Origin: Hugenholtzia roseola DSM 9546
GTDB lineage: Bacteria > Bacteroidota > Bacteroidia > Cytophagales > Bernardetiaceae
NCBI RefSeq assembly: GCF_000422585.1
Contig: NZ_KE383883.1
Location: forward strand, 78,782-142,781
Direction: 5' to 3'
Length of the DNA: 64,000 nucleotides
Positions 1 through 8,511 of this stretch are shown piece after piece. Position numbers and translations under genes: made by a program. Below the pieces are notes generated by a model that had not been told where the DNA came from, searched no databases, and was given only the letters and a program-made list of their open reading frames with translations. Position 1 is the first letter of the stretch. Each line of letters starts with the position of its first letter.

Positions 1-1340
1 TCGCCTATATCTATGCCAACCTTTTGGGCAACGAGGCAGGCAGAGCCATTTACGACGGCGGCACTATCATTGCTTCGGCAGGCGAAATTGCGAACATAGG
101 CGAGCGTTTGGGCTTTTATGAGCAGCTCGTTACGACGGCAGTAATTGATATTGATGCCAATAGAATTGCACAATCGCAAGCCAGCACAACTTTTGATTTG
201 CCCCCTACCCAAGAAAATTGTATCAACCTGCCCTTTTCCTACCCAAGCATCGAGACCGAACCCTACGACCCCAACGAGGAGTCGTGGGAATATAGTCCCC
301 AAATTTGGGAGGAAGAGTTTGCGCGTGCCTTAGCCTTAGGGCTTTTTGATTATTTGCGCAAAAGCTATTCACAGGGCTTTGTCATTTCCCTTAGCGGTGG
401 GGCAGACTCTTCGGCAGTGGCGGCTTGTTGTTTTCTGATGATAAAATTGGGCGTAGAAAGTATCGGCTTAGAAGCCTTCAAAGCCCAACTTTCGCATATC
501 AAAGCCATCAAAGAGGCAAAAAACATCGAGGAGATTGCCGAAAAAATCATCATCACAGCCTACCAGCCCACCGAAAACAGTTCGGAAACGACGCGCTATG
601 CCGCCGAAGCCTTAGCCAAAGCCTTGCATGCGACCCATTATCAGCTCAATGTTGGGCAGGTAGTAAAAGAATATCACCAAATTGTAGAAAAAGCCTTAGG
701 GCGCAAACTCACTTGGGCGCAAGACGACATCACGCTACAAAACGTACAGGCGCGTGTGCGTGCGCCTTCGGTTTGGATGTTGGCAAATATTCACAATGCC
801 CTGCTGCTTTCTACCAGCAATCGTTCAGAGGCTGCCGTTGGCTACGCCACTATGGACGGCGATACCAGCGGAGGGCTTTCCCCCATTGCAGGCATAGACA
901 AGGACTTTCTGCGCAAATGGCTCAAATGGTTAGAGAAAAAGGGCATAGAAAATCGCTTCCAAATTCCTGCCTTGCAGTATGTCAATCAGCAAGCACCCAC
1001 TGCCGAGCTACGTCCGCTTGAAAACAAGCAAACCGACGAAGACGACCTGATGCCCTACGACCTTTTAGATGCCATCGAGGAGGCTGCCATTCGCGACAAA
1101 AAAATGCCCGCCGAGTGTTTGCTTGTCCTGCAACAACGTTTTACACAATACGAGCGCGAACAACTCAAAATTTGGATAGACAAGTTTTTCCGACTTTGGA
1201 GCAGAAACCAATGGAAACGTGAGCGTTACGCGCCCTCTTTCCACTTAGACGACAAAAACCTCGACCCCAAAACGTGGTGTCGCTTCCCTATCCTTTCAAG
1301 TGGCTTTGCATACGAACTTGAACAACTTAGAAAGAGTTAG
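1..1340 (+). CDS. nadE: Glutamine-dependent NAD+ synthetase, 5'-truncated by window edge
   Basis: Last step of NAD biosynthesis in the cytoplasm: amidation of deamido-NAD+ with ammonia released from glutamine by an N-terminal nitrilase-like domain. The reading frame is open to the window edge (first full codon at base 3), so the true start lies upstream. The first 40 or so residues match the end of the nitrilase domain. The synthetase domain follows, with the ATP-binding P-loop SGGADSS near residue 130 of the visible part and the later STSNRSE and DGDTSGGLSPI segments typical of the family. The codon at base 24 is TTG inside a conserved block, not a start. A bidirectional terminator follows at 1553-1598, after a MITE-like element at 1355-1522. 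Identification is secure. Confidence 0.96.
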   Translation, partial: AYIYANLLGNEAGRAIYDGGTIIASAGEIANIGERLGFYEQLVTTAVIDIDANRIAQSQASTTFDLPPTQENCINLPFSYPSIETEPYDPNEESWEYSPQIWEEEFARALALGLFDYLRKSYSQGFVISLSGGADSSAVAACCFLMIKLGVESIGLEAFKAQLSHIKAIKEAKNIEEIAEKIIITAYQPTENSSETTRYAAEALAKALHATHYQLNVGQVVKEYHQIVEKALGRKLTWAQDDITLQNVQARVRAPSVWMLANIHNALLLSTSNRSEAAVGYATMDGDTSGGLSPIAGIDKDFLRKWLKWLEKKGIENRFQIPALQYVNQQAPTAELRPLENKQTDEDDLMPYDLLDAIEEAAIRDKKMPAECLLVLQQRFTQYEREQLKIWIDKFFRLWSRNQWKRERYAPSFHLDDKNLDPKTWCRFPILSSGFAYELEQLRKS

Positions 1341-1354
1341 GCGTATGGGCAGGG

Positions 1355-1522
1355 CAGTGGTGTTAAGTTCTGTAAAAAAACTTGTTTTATCAAATTAGAA
1401 ACAAAATAAAATTTGAACTTAAACCCTAAGGGTCTTGAAGACCCTTAGGGTTTGGGGCATAGGACAAGGCAATGCCTTGTCCCTACATTTGAATCTAATT
1501 TTTAGAATTTAATATCTCACTG
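1355..1522 (+). mobile_element. MITE-like element, copy A (type 1)
   Basis: A 168-bp non-coding element. The left end is CAGTGGTGTTAAGTTCTG and the right end is AGAATTTAATATCTCACTG, which are imperfect inverted repeats. Inside are two perfect hairpins: CCCTAAGGGTC/GACCCTTAGGG and GGACAAGGCA/TGCCTTGTCC. The same element recurs at 26282, 26563, 47665, 47939, 49701 and 62652. Flanks 1345-1354 and 1523-1532 do not match, so no target duplication is visible here. Confidence 0.8.
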
Positions 1523-1552
1523 CCCCAAACGGTGCCTTATTTTTACTCTATC

Positions 1553-1598
1553 AAAAAAAAAATCTCTTACCAAGCCCTGCTCGATAAGAGATTTTTTT
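1553..1598. terminator. Bidirectional intrinsic terminator between nadE and the PH-domain gene
   Basis: Inverted repeat AAAATCTCTTA ... TAAGAGATTTT around a 15-nt loop. There is an A-run on the left and a T-run on the right, so it can stop transcription on both strands. It sits between two convergent genes. Confidence 0.85.
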
Positions 1599-1614
1599 GA
1601 AAGCTATTCAAAAA

Positions 1615-2271
1615 TTAGTTGTTGATGTACTTCAAAAACACTTCCGAAAAATCTTTGCGTAGATACTTTTCTTTGCCCGCCTCAATCCAAGCCAAGACGT
1701 ACTCATGGACGCGCTTCAATTCATCGACCTTATTGACCGACTCGCTGCGATTGCCAACCACCGTTTGTAGTGCCTTGTCTAAACTTTCCATGTGGGTGCG
1801 AAACTTCGAATGATTCTCACTCACGATAAGGGAAATCGTGTAAAGAGCCTTATACAAGTCGGCTAACTGCTTTATCTGCTTTTTATCCACGTCAATAGAA
1901 AAAGTCAGACCGCCGCCCGATTTGAGCGAGCTATTGTCGCCATAATCCGTATTGCCCATGTAGAATTTTATCTCTACATCTAAATCAATATTTCCAGCGG
2001 TTTCCAAAGTAACGCCGCCGATAGGGTGCTTGTAATATTCGTATCGCTTCAAAAGGCGTTTTTTGTTTAAGGCACTATTGCCATCTACATGCACCAAGGC
2101 GCGATTGGTAAAGCAATATTCATCTTGTTTGGATTTGATGAGGAAAAAAATCTTTTCGCCGTCCTCATGCAAGATATAATCGTCCGACTCTACTTTGTCG
2201 TAATCGGAAGGCGGTACAATGATGCCGATGTCGCTCAATCCTAAGGCTTCAGATGCAATTCTTTTGAACAT
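1615..2271 (-). CDS. Bacterial PH-domain protein (YvbH/bPH_1-like)
   Basis: Predicted cytoplasmic protein of 218 residues. It opens with MFKRIASEALGLSD and carries the FTNRALVHVDGNSALNKK segment typical of the bacterial pleckstrin-homology family that includes Bacillus YvbH. The C-terminal part is helical. I chose the ATG at 2271: the in-frame extension to 2346 adds a hydrophobic stretch that does not belong to the family, and conservation starts at MFKRI. The molecular role of these PH proteins is poorly known. The gene is divergent from the PorE-like gene at 2560 and convergent with nadE. Domain call firm, function unknown. Confidence 0.8.
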   Translation of the reverse strand: MFKRIASEALGLSDIGIIVPPSDYDKVESDDYILHEDGEKIFFLIKSKQDEYCFTNRALVHVDGNSALNKKRLLKRYEYYKHPIGGVTLETAGNIDLDVEIKFYMGNTDYGDNSSLKSGGGLTFSIDVDKKQIKQLADLYKALYTISLIVSENHSKFRTHMESLDKALQTVVGNRSESVNKVDELKRVHEYVLAWIEAGKEKYLRKDFSEVFLKYINN

Positions 2272-2559
2272 AAAAAAGGTGGAAAAGTGTAAAACATCAA
2301 TTGAAAATAAAAAAAGAGCTATAAAATGCCCCAAATGGCGGTACAAATTTGATGCCCTTTTGCAGGCTGCCTACTTTTGGCAGCAAGTTGCGTATAAGTT
2401 AGTGAATATTTTAGAGATAGGCGGCACAAATTAGGCGAAGTTGGGCAAAAAATTAAGGCTTGCCGCTTTTTTTTGCTTTTTTAGCATTGTTTTTTCGCTT
2501 ATCTTGTTCAAAATTCGGTACGACAAGGTTTTTTCCCAAACCTTACTTTCTTTTCGGTT

Positions 2560-4569
2560 ATGAAACGGCAGTCTTTTCGCTTTTCGCGCCTATTTTTCTG
2601 GTGTGCCTCTCTTATCGGGCTTTCCCTTATGCAGCTATATGCGCAGGCAGAGCGCGATTTTTTGCTCAATGGCAAAGAAGATTTAGAAAAAAAATACTAC
2701 CGCAGTGCGCGTTATTTCTTCGAAGAAGCCCTCAAAATCAATCCGAACAACGTAGAAGCGCAATTTTATCAGGCTGTTTCGCAAATCCATCTCCACCAAG
2801 CGGAAAAGGGCTTGTCTTTGTTGGCTCAAATCAGCCCTGCCGCCGCGCCACAGGGCGAAGTGGGCTATTATTATTGGTTAGCCGAAGCGCATTTTTTGAA
2901 TGAAGATTTTGCCGCTGCCCAAAATTCGCTTCTTTCCTTTAAAAAAAGCAGGGAAAAAGATTCGAAACAAAAAGCCTACGACGCACTTGCCACCCATTTA
3001 GAGGCACAACTTGGCGAGGCGCAAAAGGCTTACACACAGCCTTATGCCATTTTTATAGAAAATTTAGGGACAGAAATCAATTCAGAATTTGATGAATTTG
3101 GGATTTTATTAGATAAGACCCAACGCGATTTGATTTTTACAACCAATAGAGAATCGCAAAACCACCGACAAGCCGCCCATTTATACGACAAAGACCGTTT
3201 CACAACCCATTATAGCACCCAAAATAGCGACGGCAGTTGGAAAAAAAATCAGCCCTTTTATGTTAGCGACGAAGCCCATAGCAGCCAAACCGACGAGGTT
3301 ATTGTGCTACAAATTTTGGAACGCAGCTTTACGGGCAGCGACAAAAAATTACTTATCTCCAAAAACGGACAACTGCACCTTATCGAGCAAAAACAAGGCA
3401 TTTGGCAGCCCTCCCAACTTTTTTCGCCTACCCTCGATGCCGACAAAGGCGTGCAAAAATATGCCGTTCTTTCTAAAAAACAAGACTTTATCATCTTTGC
3501 TTCCGACTACCGCTCGAAAGAAAATTTTGAGCTTTTTGTAGCTTATTACGATAAAAACCTGAAAGATTGGCAGAAACCAGAGCCTTTGGATAGCCTCAAT
3601 TCCACCTATCACGAAGTTTCGCCTTTTTTAGCCGACGACCAAACCCTTTATTTTAGCTCAAAAGGGCATAATGCAATGGGCGGTTACGACGTTTTTAAAT
3701 CTACCTTCGAGCCTAAAACAAAAAAATGGCGCAGCCCCACACGCCTGCCCTATCCCATCAATAGTGTCGCAGATGATTTTTATTTCAATTTAGAAAAAGA
3801 AGTGGCTTATTTGGTTTCAAATAGAAAGGGAAGCATTGGGGGCGAAGATATTTTCCGCTTTTTCCTTTTTGATAGCCTCACTTTGAAAGGGAAAGTACAA
3901 AATAGAGATAGCCAAGAGCCTTTGGCAGGAGCTAAGATTCTGATTTTCAATTCAGAAGAAGCCGCTACTTCCGAAAAGGCAATAGAAAAACATTGGCTTG
4001 CACAAAGCGACGCGCAGGGCGAATATCAAATCCGTCTGCCCCTATTGCCGCAAGTGAAAATCAGTGTCATTTTGAATGAAAAAACCTTGTATGAGCAGAG
4101 CCTACGGCTAAATCCTTCTATTTTGGCACGAAGAAGTGAAAAGATTTATATCCAAAATTTTCATTTGCAGGTGCAAAAAGAAATCAAGATGGACGACTTT
4201 CTAACCAGTGGCAGCCTTAAAAAGTATATCCTCAAAAATATTTACTTCGAGATAGGCAGCGCAAATCTCGAACCGCGCTCTTTCCCCGAACTGTTGCGTT
4301 TGGCAGACTTTATGCGTCAGAATCCCGACCTAAGCATTGAAATTGGCGGACATACGGACAATGTTGGTAGCCCCAAGAGTAATTTGGTGCTTTCGCAGGC
4401 ACGTGCCGAAGCCGTCCGCGTGTTTCTTATTGAAAAGGGAAAAATAGAAGCCTACCGCCTCCAAGCACAGGGCTACGGGCAGACGCAGCCTATCGCCAGC
4501 AACGACGACGAATTGGAAGGGCGCGAACTCAATCGCCGCATAGAGGTCAAAATCCTACCCGAAGAGTAG
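2560..4569 (+). CDS. Exported TPR / beta-propeller / OmpA-like protein (PorE-like architecture)
   Basis: A 669-residue envelope protein. The N-terminal signal peptide ends near LYAQA-ERD. TPR-like helices occupy about 25-130. PD40/TolB-type propeller blades fill about 150-430 (LYFSSKGHNAMGGYDVF, SNRKGSIGGEDIFRF). A carboxypeptidase-regulatory-like fold follows at about 435-520, then an OmpA C-terminal peptidoglycan-binding domain at about 555-668 (GGHTDNVGSPKSN, RELNRRIEVKIL). This domain order is that of PorE of the type IX secretion machinery, but Bacteroidota genomes hold several paralogues, so a T9SS role is only an inference. The periplasmic peptidoglycan link through the OmpA domain is well supported. 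The gene stands alone, with a 90-bp gap to the next gene. Confidence 0.85.
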   Translation: MKRQSFRFSRLFFWCASLIGLSLMQLYAQAERDFLLNGKEDLEKKYYRSARYFFEEALKINPNNVEAQFYQAVSQIHLHQAEKGLSLLAQISPAAAPQGEVGYYYWLAEAHFLNEDFAAAQNSLLSFKKSREKDSKQKAYDALATHLEAQLGEAQKAYTQPYAIFIENLGTEINSEFDEFGILLDKTQRDLIFTTNRESQNHRQAAHLYDKDRFTTHYSTQNSDGSWKKNQPFYVSDEAHSSQTDEVIVLQILERSFTGSDKKLLISKNGQLHLIEQKQGIWQPSQLFSPTLDADKGVQKYAVLSKKQDFIIFASDYRSKENFELFVAYYDKNLKDWQKPEPLDSLNSTYHEVSPFLADDQTLYFSSKGHNAMGGYDVFKSTFEPKTKKWRSPTRLPYPINSVADDFYFNLEKEVAYLVSNRKGSIGGEDIFRFFLFDSLTLKGKVQNRDSQEPLAGAKILIFNSEEAATSEKAIEKHWLAQSDAQGEYQIRLPLLPQVKISVILNEKTLYEQSLRLNPSILARRSEKIYIQNFHLQVQKEIKMDDFLTSGSLKKYILKNIYFEIGSANLEPRSFPELLRLADFMRQNPDLSIEIGGHTDNVGSPKSNLVLSQARAEAVRVFLIEKGKIEAYRLQAQGYGQTQPIASNDDELEGRELNRRIEVKILPEE

Positions 4570-4658
4570 CACAACCAAGAGGGCGACAAAGTCTGTACGA
4601 TTTTTGCTTGTTTTTTTCCACCTATCCTTTATTTTGCTTTTTTCGCACCCCAAATACT

Positions 4659-5105
4659 ATGAAAGCGCGATTGCCAAATGGCTCTATTTTCTTTTCGAGA
4701 TGCTCGCTACCCCATACCAAAGCCCTCGTTTTTTTTGGCTTCGGGGCTTGTTTTAGCTTTTTGGTAGCCTTTTTAGGGTCATTCCAAAATCCTATCAAAA
4801 CCAATGAATGGGTTTTGTGGCAAAAAAGAGAAGGCGTGGAGTTTTATGTCAAGCATGGTAGCTCTTCCTACGACTCGCGCTACAATACGCACGTAAAATT
4901 GCGGAACACAAATAGTTATGAGGTTACGACGATTTTCATACCTACTTATGAATGTAACCAAGAGCCACTTATGTCCGTTTCGCGCAAAGAGGTGCGCGTT
5001 AATATTTACCCGCGCCATTCAGTTACACTTTTAGCCGACCGCCCCTGCAACGGTTTTATTCCCAACAAGGTTTTGTTTGAACAGTTGAAGATTCAGCCGC
5101 GATAG
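4659..5105 (+). CDS. Small hypothetical membrane-anchored or exported protein
   Basis: Encodes 148 residues. A basic N-terminus is followed by one hydrophobic segment at about 24-41 (VFFGFGACFSFLVAFLG), which could be a signal anchor. The rest is a short beta-rich domain with two cysteines (YECNQE, RPCNGF) that might pair outside the cytoplasm. The ATG at 4659 was preferred over an upstream start at 4608, whose extra residues look like untranslated leader. No family is recognised. It lies 89 bp downstream of the PorE-like gene on the same strand and may share its transcript. Confidence 0.6.
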   Translation: MKARLPNGSIFFSRCSLPHTKALVFFGFGACFSFLVAFLGSFQNPIKTNEWVLWQKREGVEFYVKHGSSSYDSRYNTHVKLRNTNSYEVTTIFIPTYECNQEPLMSVSRKEVRVNIYPRHSVTLLADRPCNGFIPNKVLFEQLKIQPR

Positions 5106-5262
5106 CAAGCTACTCTTTTTTATCCTAAAAAACAGTAAAAGTGGCTTCATTCTTGCAAGTTTTGAGAAGTTTTCAGGTCGGAATTTGTTTTTTTGCTTTA
5201 TATTTGTTTCCTATAATTCTTTTTGGGCAAAAAACCCTTAGCAGTCGCTTTTTTTACTCCCA

Positions 5263-6552
5263 ATGCGCAACGGCAAATCGATATCCCCTAACTCCTTAGA
5301 CGCAGATTTGCGACCGACTTCCTATACCATTTTGGTAGCAGATGATTACGAGAGCAATTTAGCCGTCATAGAAAGCATCTTTGAAGAATCTGGGCAGCAG
5401 TTTCAAATCATCTATGCCCATGATGGTGTGGCGGCGTGCCAAGAGGCGATTACGCACAAGCCCGATTTGATAATTATGGATTGGGATATGCCCAAAATGA
5501 CGGGGATTGAAGCCTTAGATTTTCTCAAAAAGCGCGAAGACACTGCCCACATTCCCGTCATCATGACGACGGCTTTTACCTCGTCTGAACACTTAGAAAA
5601 AGCCCTCAAAGCAGGTGCAATAGACTACGTGCGCAAGCCCATAGACGAAATTGAATTGGTAGCCAGAGTCAATTCTGCCCTGCAATTAGTGGCTTCCTAC
5701 AAAAAAATTTGGCGGCAGAAAGAGGAAATTGAAGAAAAAACACGCATCTTACAAACGGCTTTTTCTGAAATAGAAAAGAAAAACGAAAACATCATCAGCA
5801 GTATCAAATACGCCAAAAGGATACAAGAAGCCGTTTTGCCACAGCCCGAAGCCCTACAAGCACTCCTGCCCCATTCGTTCGTCTTTTTCAAGCCGCGCGA
5901 TTTGGTGAGTGGCGATTTTTATTGGTTTGGCGAAAAAGAGGGCAAACTCTTTATTGTCGCTGCCGACTGCACAGGACATGGCGTGCCGGGTGCTTTTATG
6001 TCTATGTTGGGCGATACTTTTCTCAATCAGATTGTCAATATTTTTGGAATAACAAGTCCCGACGAAATTCTCAACGCCCTGCATGAAGCCATCAGAAAGG
6101 CTCTCAAACAAGATTCTACCAACAACCGCGACGGCATGGACATCGCCATCTGTGTCATCGATAAAAAGAAACGCCATCTGGAATTTGCAGGGGCGAAAAG
6201 TCCTTTGGTTTATATTCGCAACAAAGAAGTTGTCCGCATCAAGGGCGATAAATTTTCCGTTGGCGGACGCAGAGAAGGGCTTGACAAAGGCGGCGAGAAG
6301 AAATATCAGAAACACACCATTATTTTAGAAGAAAATCCTACGCCTTTTTATCTCTTTTCCGACGGCTATCAAGACCAATTTAATTCGGAAATGCAGGCTA
6401 AATTTATGACCAAACGCTTTCTCAAACTGCTTTTGCGCATGCACAAACAGCCCTTTCCAAAACAAAAAGAACTTTTAGAGCAAATCTTAGGCGATTGGAT
6501 GAAAAACAGCAAGCAGGTAGATGATGTACTTGTCATTGGCTTTGAAGCCTAA
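5263..6552 (+). CDS. Response regulator fused to SpoIIE/RsbU-type PP2C phosphatase
   Basis: A 429-residue cytoplasmic signalling protein. The receiver domain spans about 20-138 with acidic pocket D27/D28, probable phosphoacceptor D73 in IIMDWDMP, and the conserved lysine in VRKPID. A coiled coil follows at about 145-185. The serine phosphatase domain covers about 190-429 (FKPRDLVSGDFYW, AADCTGHGVPGAFMSMLGD, FSDGYQDQF), with the metal-binding Asp residues present. Such fusions typically dephosphorylate an anti-sigma-factor antagonist or a STAS protein in response to a histidine kinase. No partner kinase or STAS protein lies beside it, so its target is unknown. A TATATTTG -7 box occurs at 5199-5206, without a well-spaced -33 box. 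Confidence 0.93.
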   Translation: MRNGKSISPNSLDADLRPTSYTILVADDYESNLAVIESIFEESGQQFQIIYAHDGVAACQEAITHKPDLIIMDWDMPKMTGIEALDFLKKREDTAHIPVIMTTAFTSSEHLEKALKAGAIDYVRKPIDEIELVARVNSALQLVASYKKIWRQKEEIEEKTRILQTAFSEIEKKNENIISSIKYAKRIQEAVLPQPEALQALLPHSFVFFKPRDLVSGDFYWFGEKEGKLFIVAADCTGHGVPGAFMSMLGDTFLNQIVNIFGITSPDEILNALHEAIRKALKQDSTNNRDGMDIAICVIDKKKRHLEFAGAKSPLVYIRNKEVVRIKGDKFSVGGRREGLDKGGEKKYQKHTIILEENPTPFYLFSDGYQDQFNSEMQAKFMTKRFLKLLLRMHKQPFPKQKELLEQILGDWMKNSKQVDDVLVIGFEA

Positions 6553-6619
6553 CTTTTTGAAGACAGCACAAGAGTAAGCCTCCGATTTGGGTGCAAAACG
6601 CGCCTTTTTATTTTTTTGT

Positions 6620-6650
6620 TTTGAAAAAAGATAAAAAAAGACTACCTTTC
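6620..6650 (+). promoter_or_regulatory. Candidate promoter for recJ
   Basis: TTTG at 6620-6623, a 19-nt spacer, then TACCTTTC at 6643-6650. This differs from the Bacteroidota -33/-7 consensus only in the last base. It lies 62 bp upstream of the recJ ATG. Confidence 0.45.
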
Positions 6651-6712
6651 GAATCTTAAACACGCCCCAAACACTCACTCTTTTTTCTATCCAAACCGTC
6701 CCGTCATTTGCC

Positions 6713-8413
6713 ATGAAGTTAAAAAGATGGCTTTTTGAAGCAGCACCTCACCCTTCTGACATAGAAAGCCTATCGAAGAGCTTAAATATCAGTCGCTTAC
6801 CTGCTACCCTACTTTGGCAACGTGGCATTAGAGAGTATGAAACGGCAAGGCAATTTTTTCGCCCTTCCCTAAGCCAACTGCACGACCCTTTTTTGATGAA
6901 AGGCATGGACATCGCCATCGAGCGGATTCAGAAAGCCCTGCACAATCAGGAAACAATCCTTATTTACGGCGACTATGATGTAGATGGCACTACTTCGGTA
7001 GCCTTAGTGTATGGATTTCTCAAAAAAATATATCCGCACCTGCTTGCCTACATTCCCGATAGGCACAAGGAGGGCTATGGCATTACGTATGAAGGCTTGA
7101 ATTTTGCGATAGAAAAAAAAGTAGGACTAATTATTAGTTTAGATTGTGGCGTGAAAGCCAATGAGCAAATAGATTACGCCAAAAAAAACGGCATTGATTT
7201 TATCATTTGCGACCACCACTTACCCGACGGCGAGCTACCTGCCGCCCTTGCGATGCTCAATCCCAAGCAAATAGATTGCCCCTATCCTTTTAAAGAGCTA
7301 ACAGGCTGCGGCATTGGCTTCAAACTTCTCTCTGCATTTTGCCAGCGCACCCAAACACCAGAGCGGCTTTTGCACCAATACCTCGACTTAGTCGTCCTTA
7401 GTATTGCCGCCGATTTAGTGCCTTTGGTTGGGGAAAATCGCGTTTTGGCTTTTTTTGGCTTAGAAAAGCTAAACATAGACCCTTTGGCAGGTTTGAAAGC
7501 GTTGCTACGCCTGACCAACGGCTACGGGCGCAAAATCACGATTAAAGATTTGGTCTTTTCTATTTCGCCACGCATCAATGCAGCAGGGCGTTTGGCAGAT
7601 GCTTATGATTCACTAAATTTATTACTTTCCGAAAACGACGAAGAAGCAAGCCGCTTGGCAAAGTTGGTAAATGAAAAAAATGACACCCGACGCGATATAG
7701 AAAAAGGCGTGATAGAGGAAGCCTTTGCGATGTTAGATGCCCAATCGGAGAGCCGAAGGGCAAATGTTATCTTCAAAAAGGATTGGAACAAGGGCGTAGT
7801 CGGCATTGTGGCGGCGCGTTGTGTGGATAAATACTACCGCCCAACGATTGTACTAACGGAAAGCGAGGATTTGGTAGTCGGTTCGGCGCGTTCTATCCAA
7901 GAATTTGACCTTTATCAGACCTTAGAGCATTGTTCAGACCTACTCTTGCAATTTGGCGGTCATAAATACGCCGCAGGATTGAGCCTAAGAAGGCAGGATT
8001 TGCCCGAATTTCAGGCGCGTTTTGAAAATCTGGTCGCCCAAAGATTAGAACCCAATCAGCTTGTGCCGCCTGTGCGAATTGATATGGAAATCGGTTTTGA
8101 AGAAATTTCGACTAAAATGTTTGCCGTTGTGCAGCAAATGTCGCCCTTCGGACCCCAAAACATGCGCCCTGTCTTTTTGGCGCGAAAAATAAAGGTGGAA
8201 AATATCAAAATTATCAAAAATCGCCATCTTAAATTTACTGCCAAGCAGCAGCACCTTAGTTTTGGTGCGATTGTCTTCAACGACTTAAATTTTTTAGAAA
8301 TTTTAGAACAGCAGGAATGGATAGATTTGGTCTTTTTGGTAGTAGAAAATGAATATGCAGGCAACAAAGTCTTGCAGCTCGAAGTACGCGATTTAAGACC
8401 TTTTGTAGAGTAA
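6713..8413 (+). CDS. recJ: Single-stranded-DNA-specific exonuclease RecJ
   Basis: A 566-residue 5'-3' exonuclease acting on single-stranded DNA in recombination and mismatch repair. The DHH superfamily motifs are intact: GDYDVDG at 86-92, SLDCG, and ICDHHLPDG near 165-172. The DHHA1 region (SARSIQEFDLYQTL and FGGHKYAAGLSL) and the C-terminal OB-fold are also present. The length matches bacterial RecJ (about 560-580). The ATG at 6713 fits the family N-terminus. A terminator follows immediately (8429-8455), so the gene is monocistronic. Confidence 0.97.
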   Translation: MKLKRWLFEAAPHPSDIESLSKSLNISRLPATLLWQRGIREYETARQFFRPSLSQLHDPFLMKGMDIAIERIQKALHNQETILIYGDYDVDGTTSVALVYGFLKKIYPHLLAYIPDRHKEGYGITYEGLNFAIEKKVGLIISLDCGVKANEQIDYAKKNGIDFIICDHHLPDGELPAALAMLNPKQIDCPYPFKELTGCGIGFKLLSAFCQRTQTPERLLHQYLDLVVLSIAADLVPLVGENRVLAFFGLEKLNIDPLAGLKALLRLTNGYGRKITIKDLVFSISPRINAAGRLADAYDSLNLLLSENDEEASRLAKLVNEKNDTRRDIEKGVIEEAFAMLDAQSESRRANVIFKKDWNKGVVGIVAARCVDKYYRPTIVLTESEDLVVGSARSIQEFDLYQTLEHCSDLLLQFGGHKYAAGLSLRRQDLPEFQARFENLVAQRLEPNQLVPPVRIDMEIGFEEISTKMFAVVQQMSPFGPQNMRPVFLARKIKVENIKIIKNRHLKFTAKQQHLSFGAIVFNDLNFLEILEQQEWIDLVFLVVENEYAGNKVLQLEVRDLRPFVE

Positions 8414-8428
8414 GATTTTATTTTTTCT

Positions 8429-8455
8429 AAAAAGCCTACCATAGGCTTTTTTTTT
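8429..8455 (+). terminator. Intrinsic terminator after recJ
   Basis: Perfect stem AAAAAGCCTA / TAGGCTTTTT with a 3-nt loop and a trailing T-run, 15 bp after the recJ stop codon. Confidence 0.9.
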
Positions 8456-8511
8456 GTATCTTGCCATAAAGAAAAAAAACGTGCTTATTATTTTCATAAT
8501 AAAACTACTTT

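Noticed and set aside
425..1021. Open frame of 198 codons inside nadE
   Set aside because: Out of frame with a certain gene and with an Arg/Cys/His-rich composition typical of a shadow.
2560..4569. Naming this gene porE
   Set aside because: Domain order fits, but paralogues with the same order are common in Bacteroidota and no other T9SS machinery gene is adjacent.
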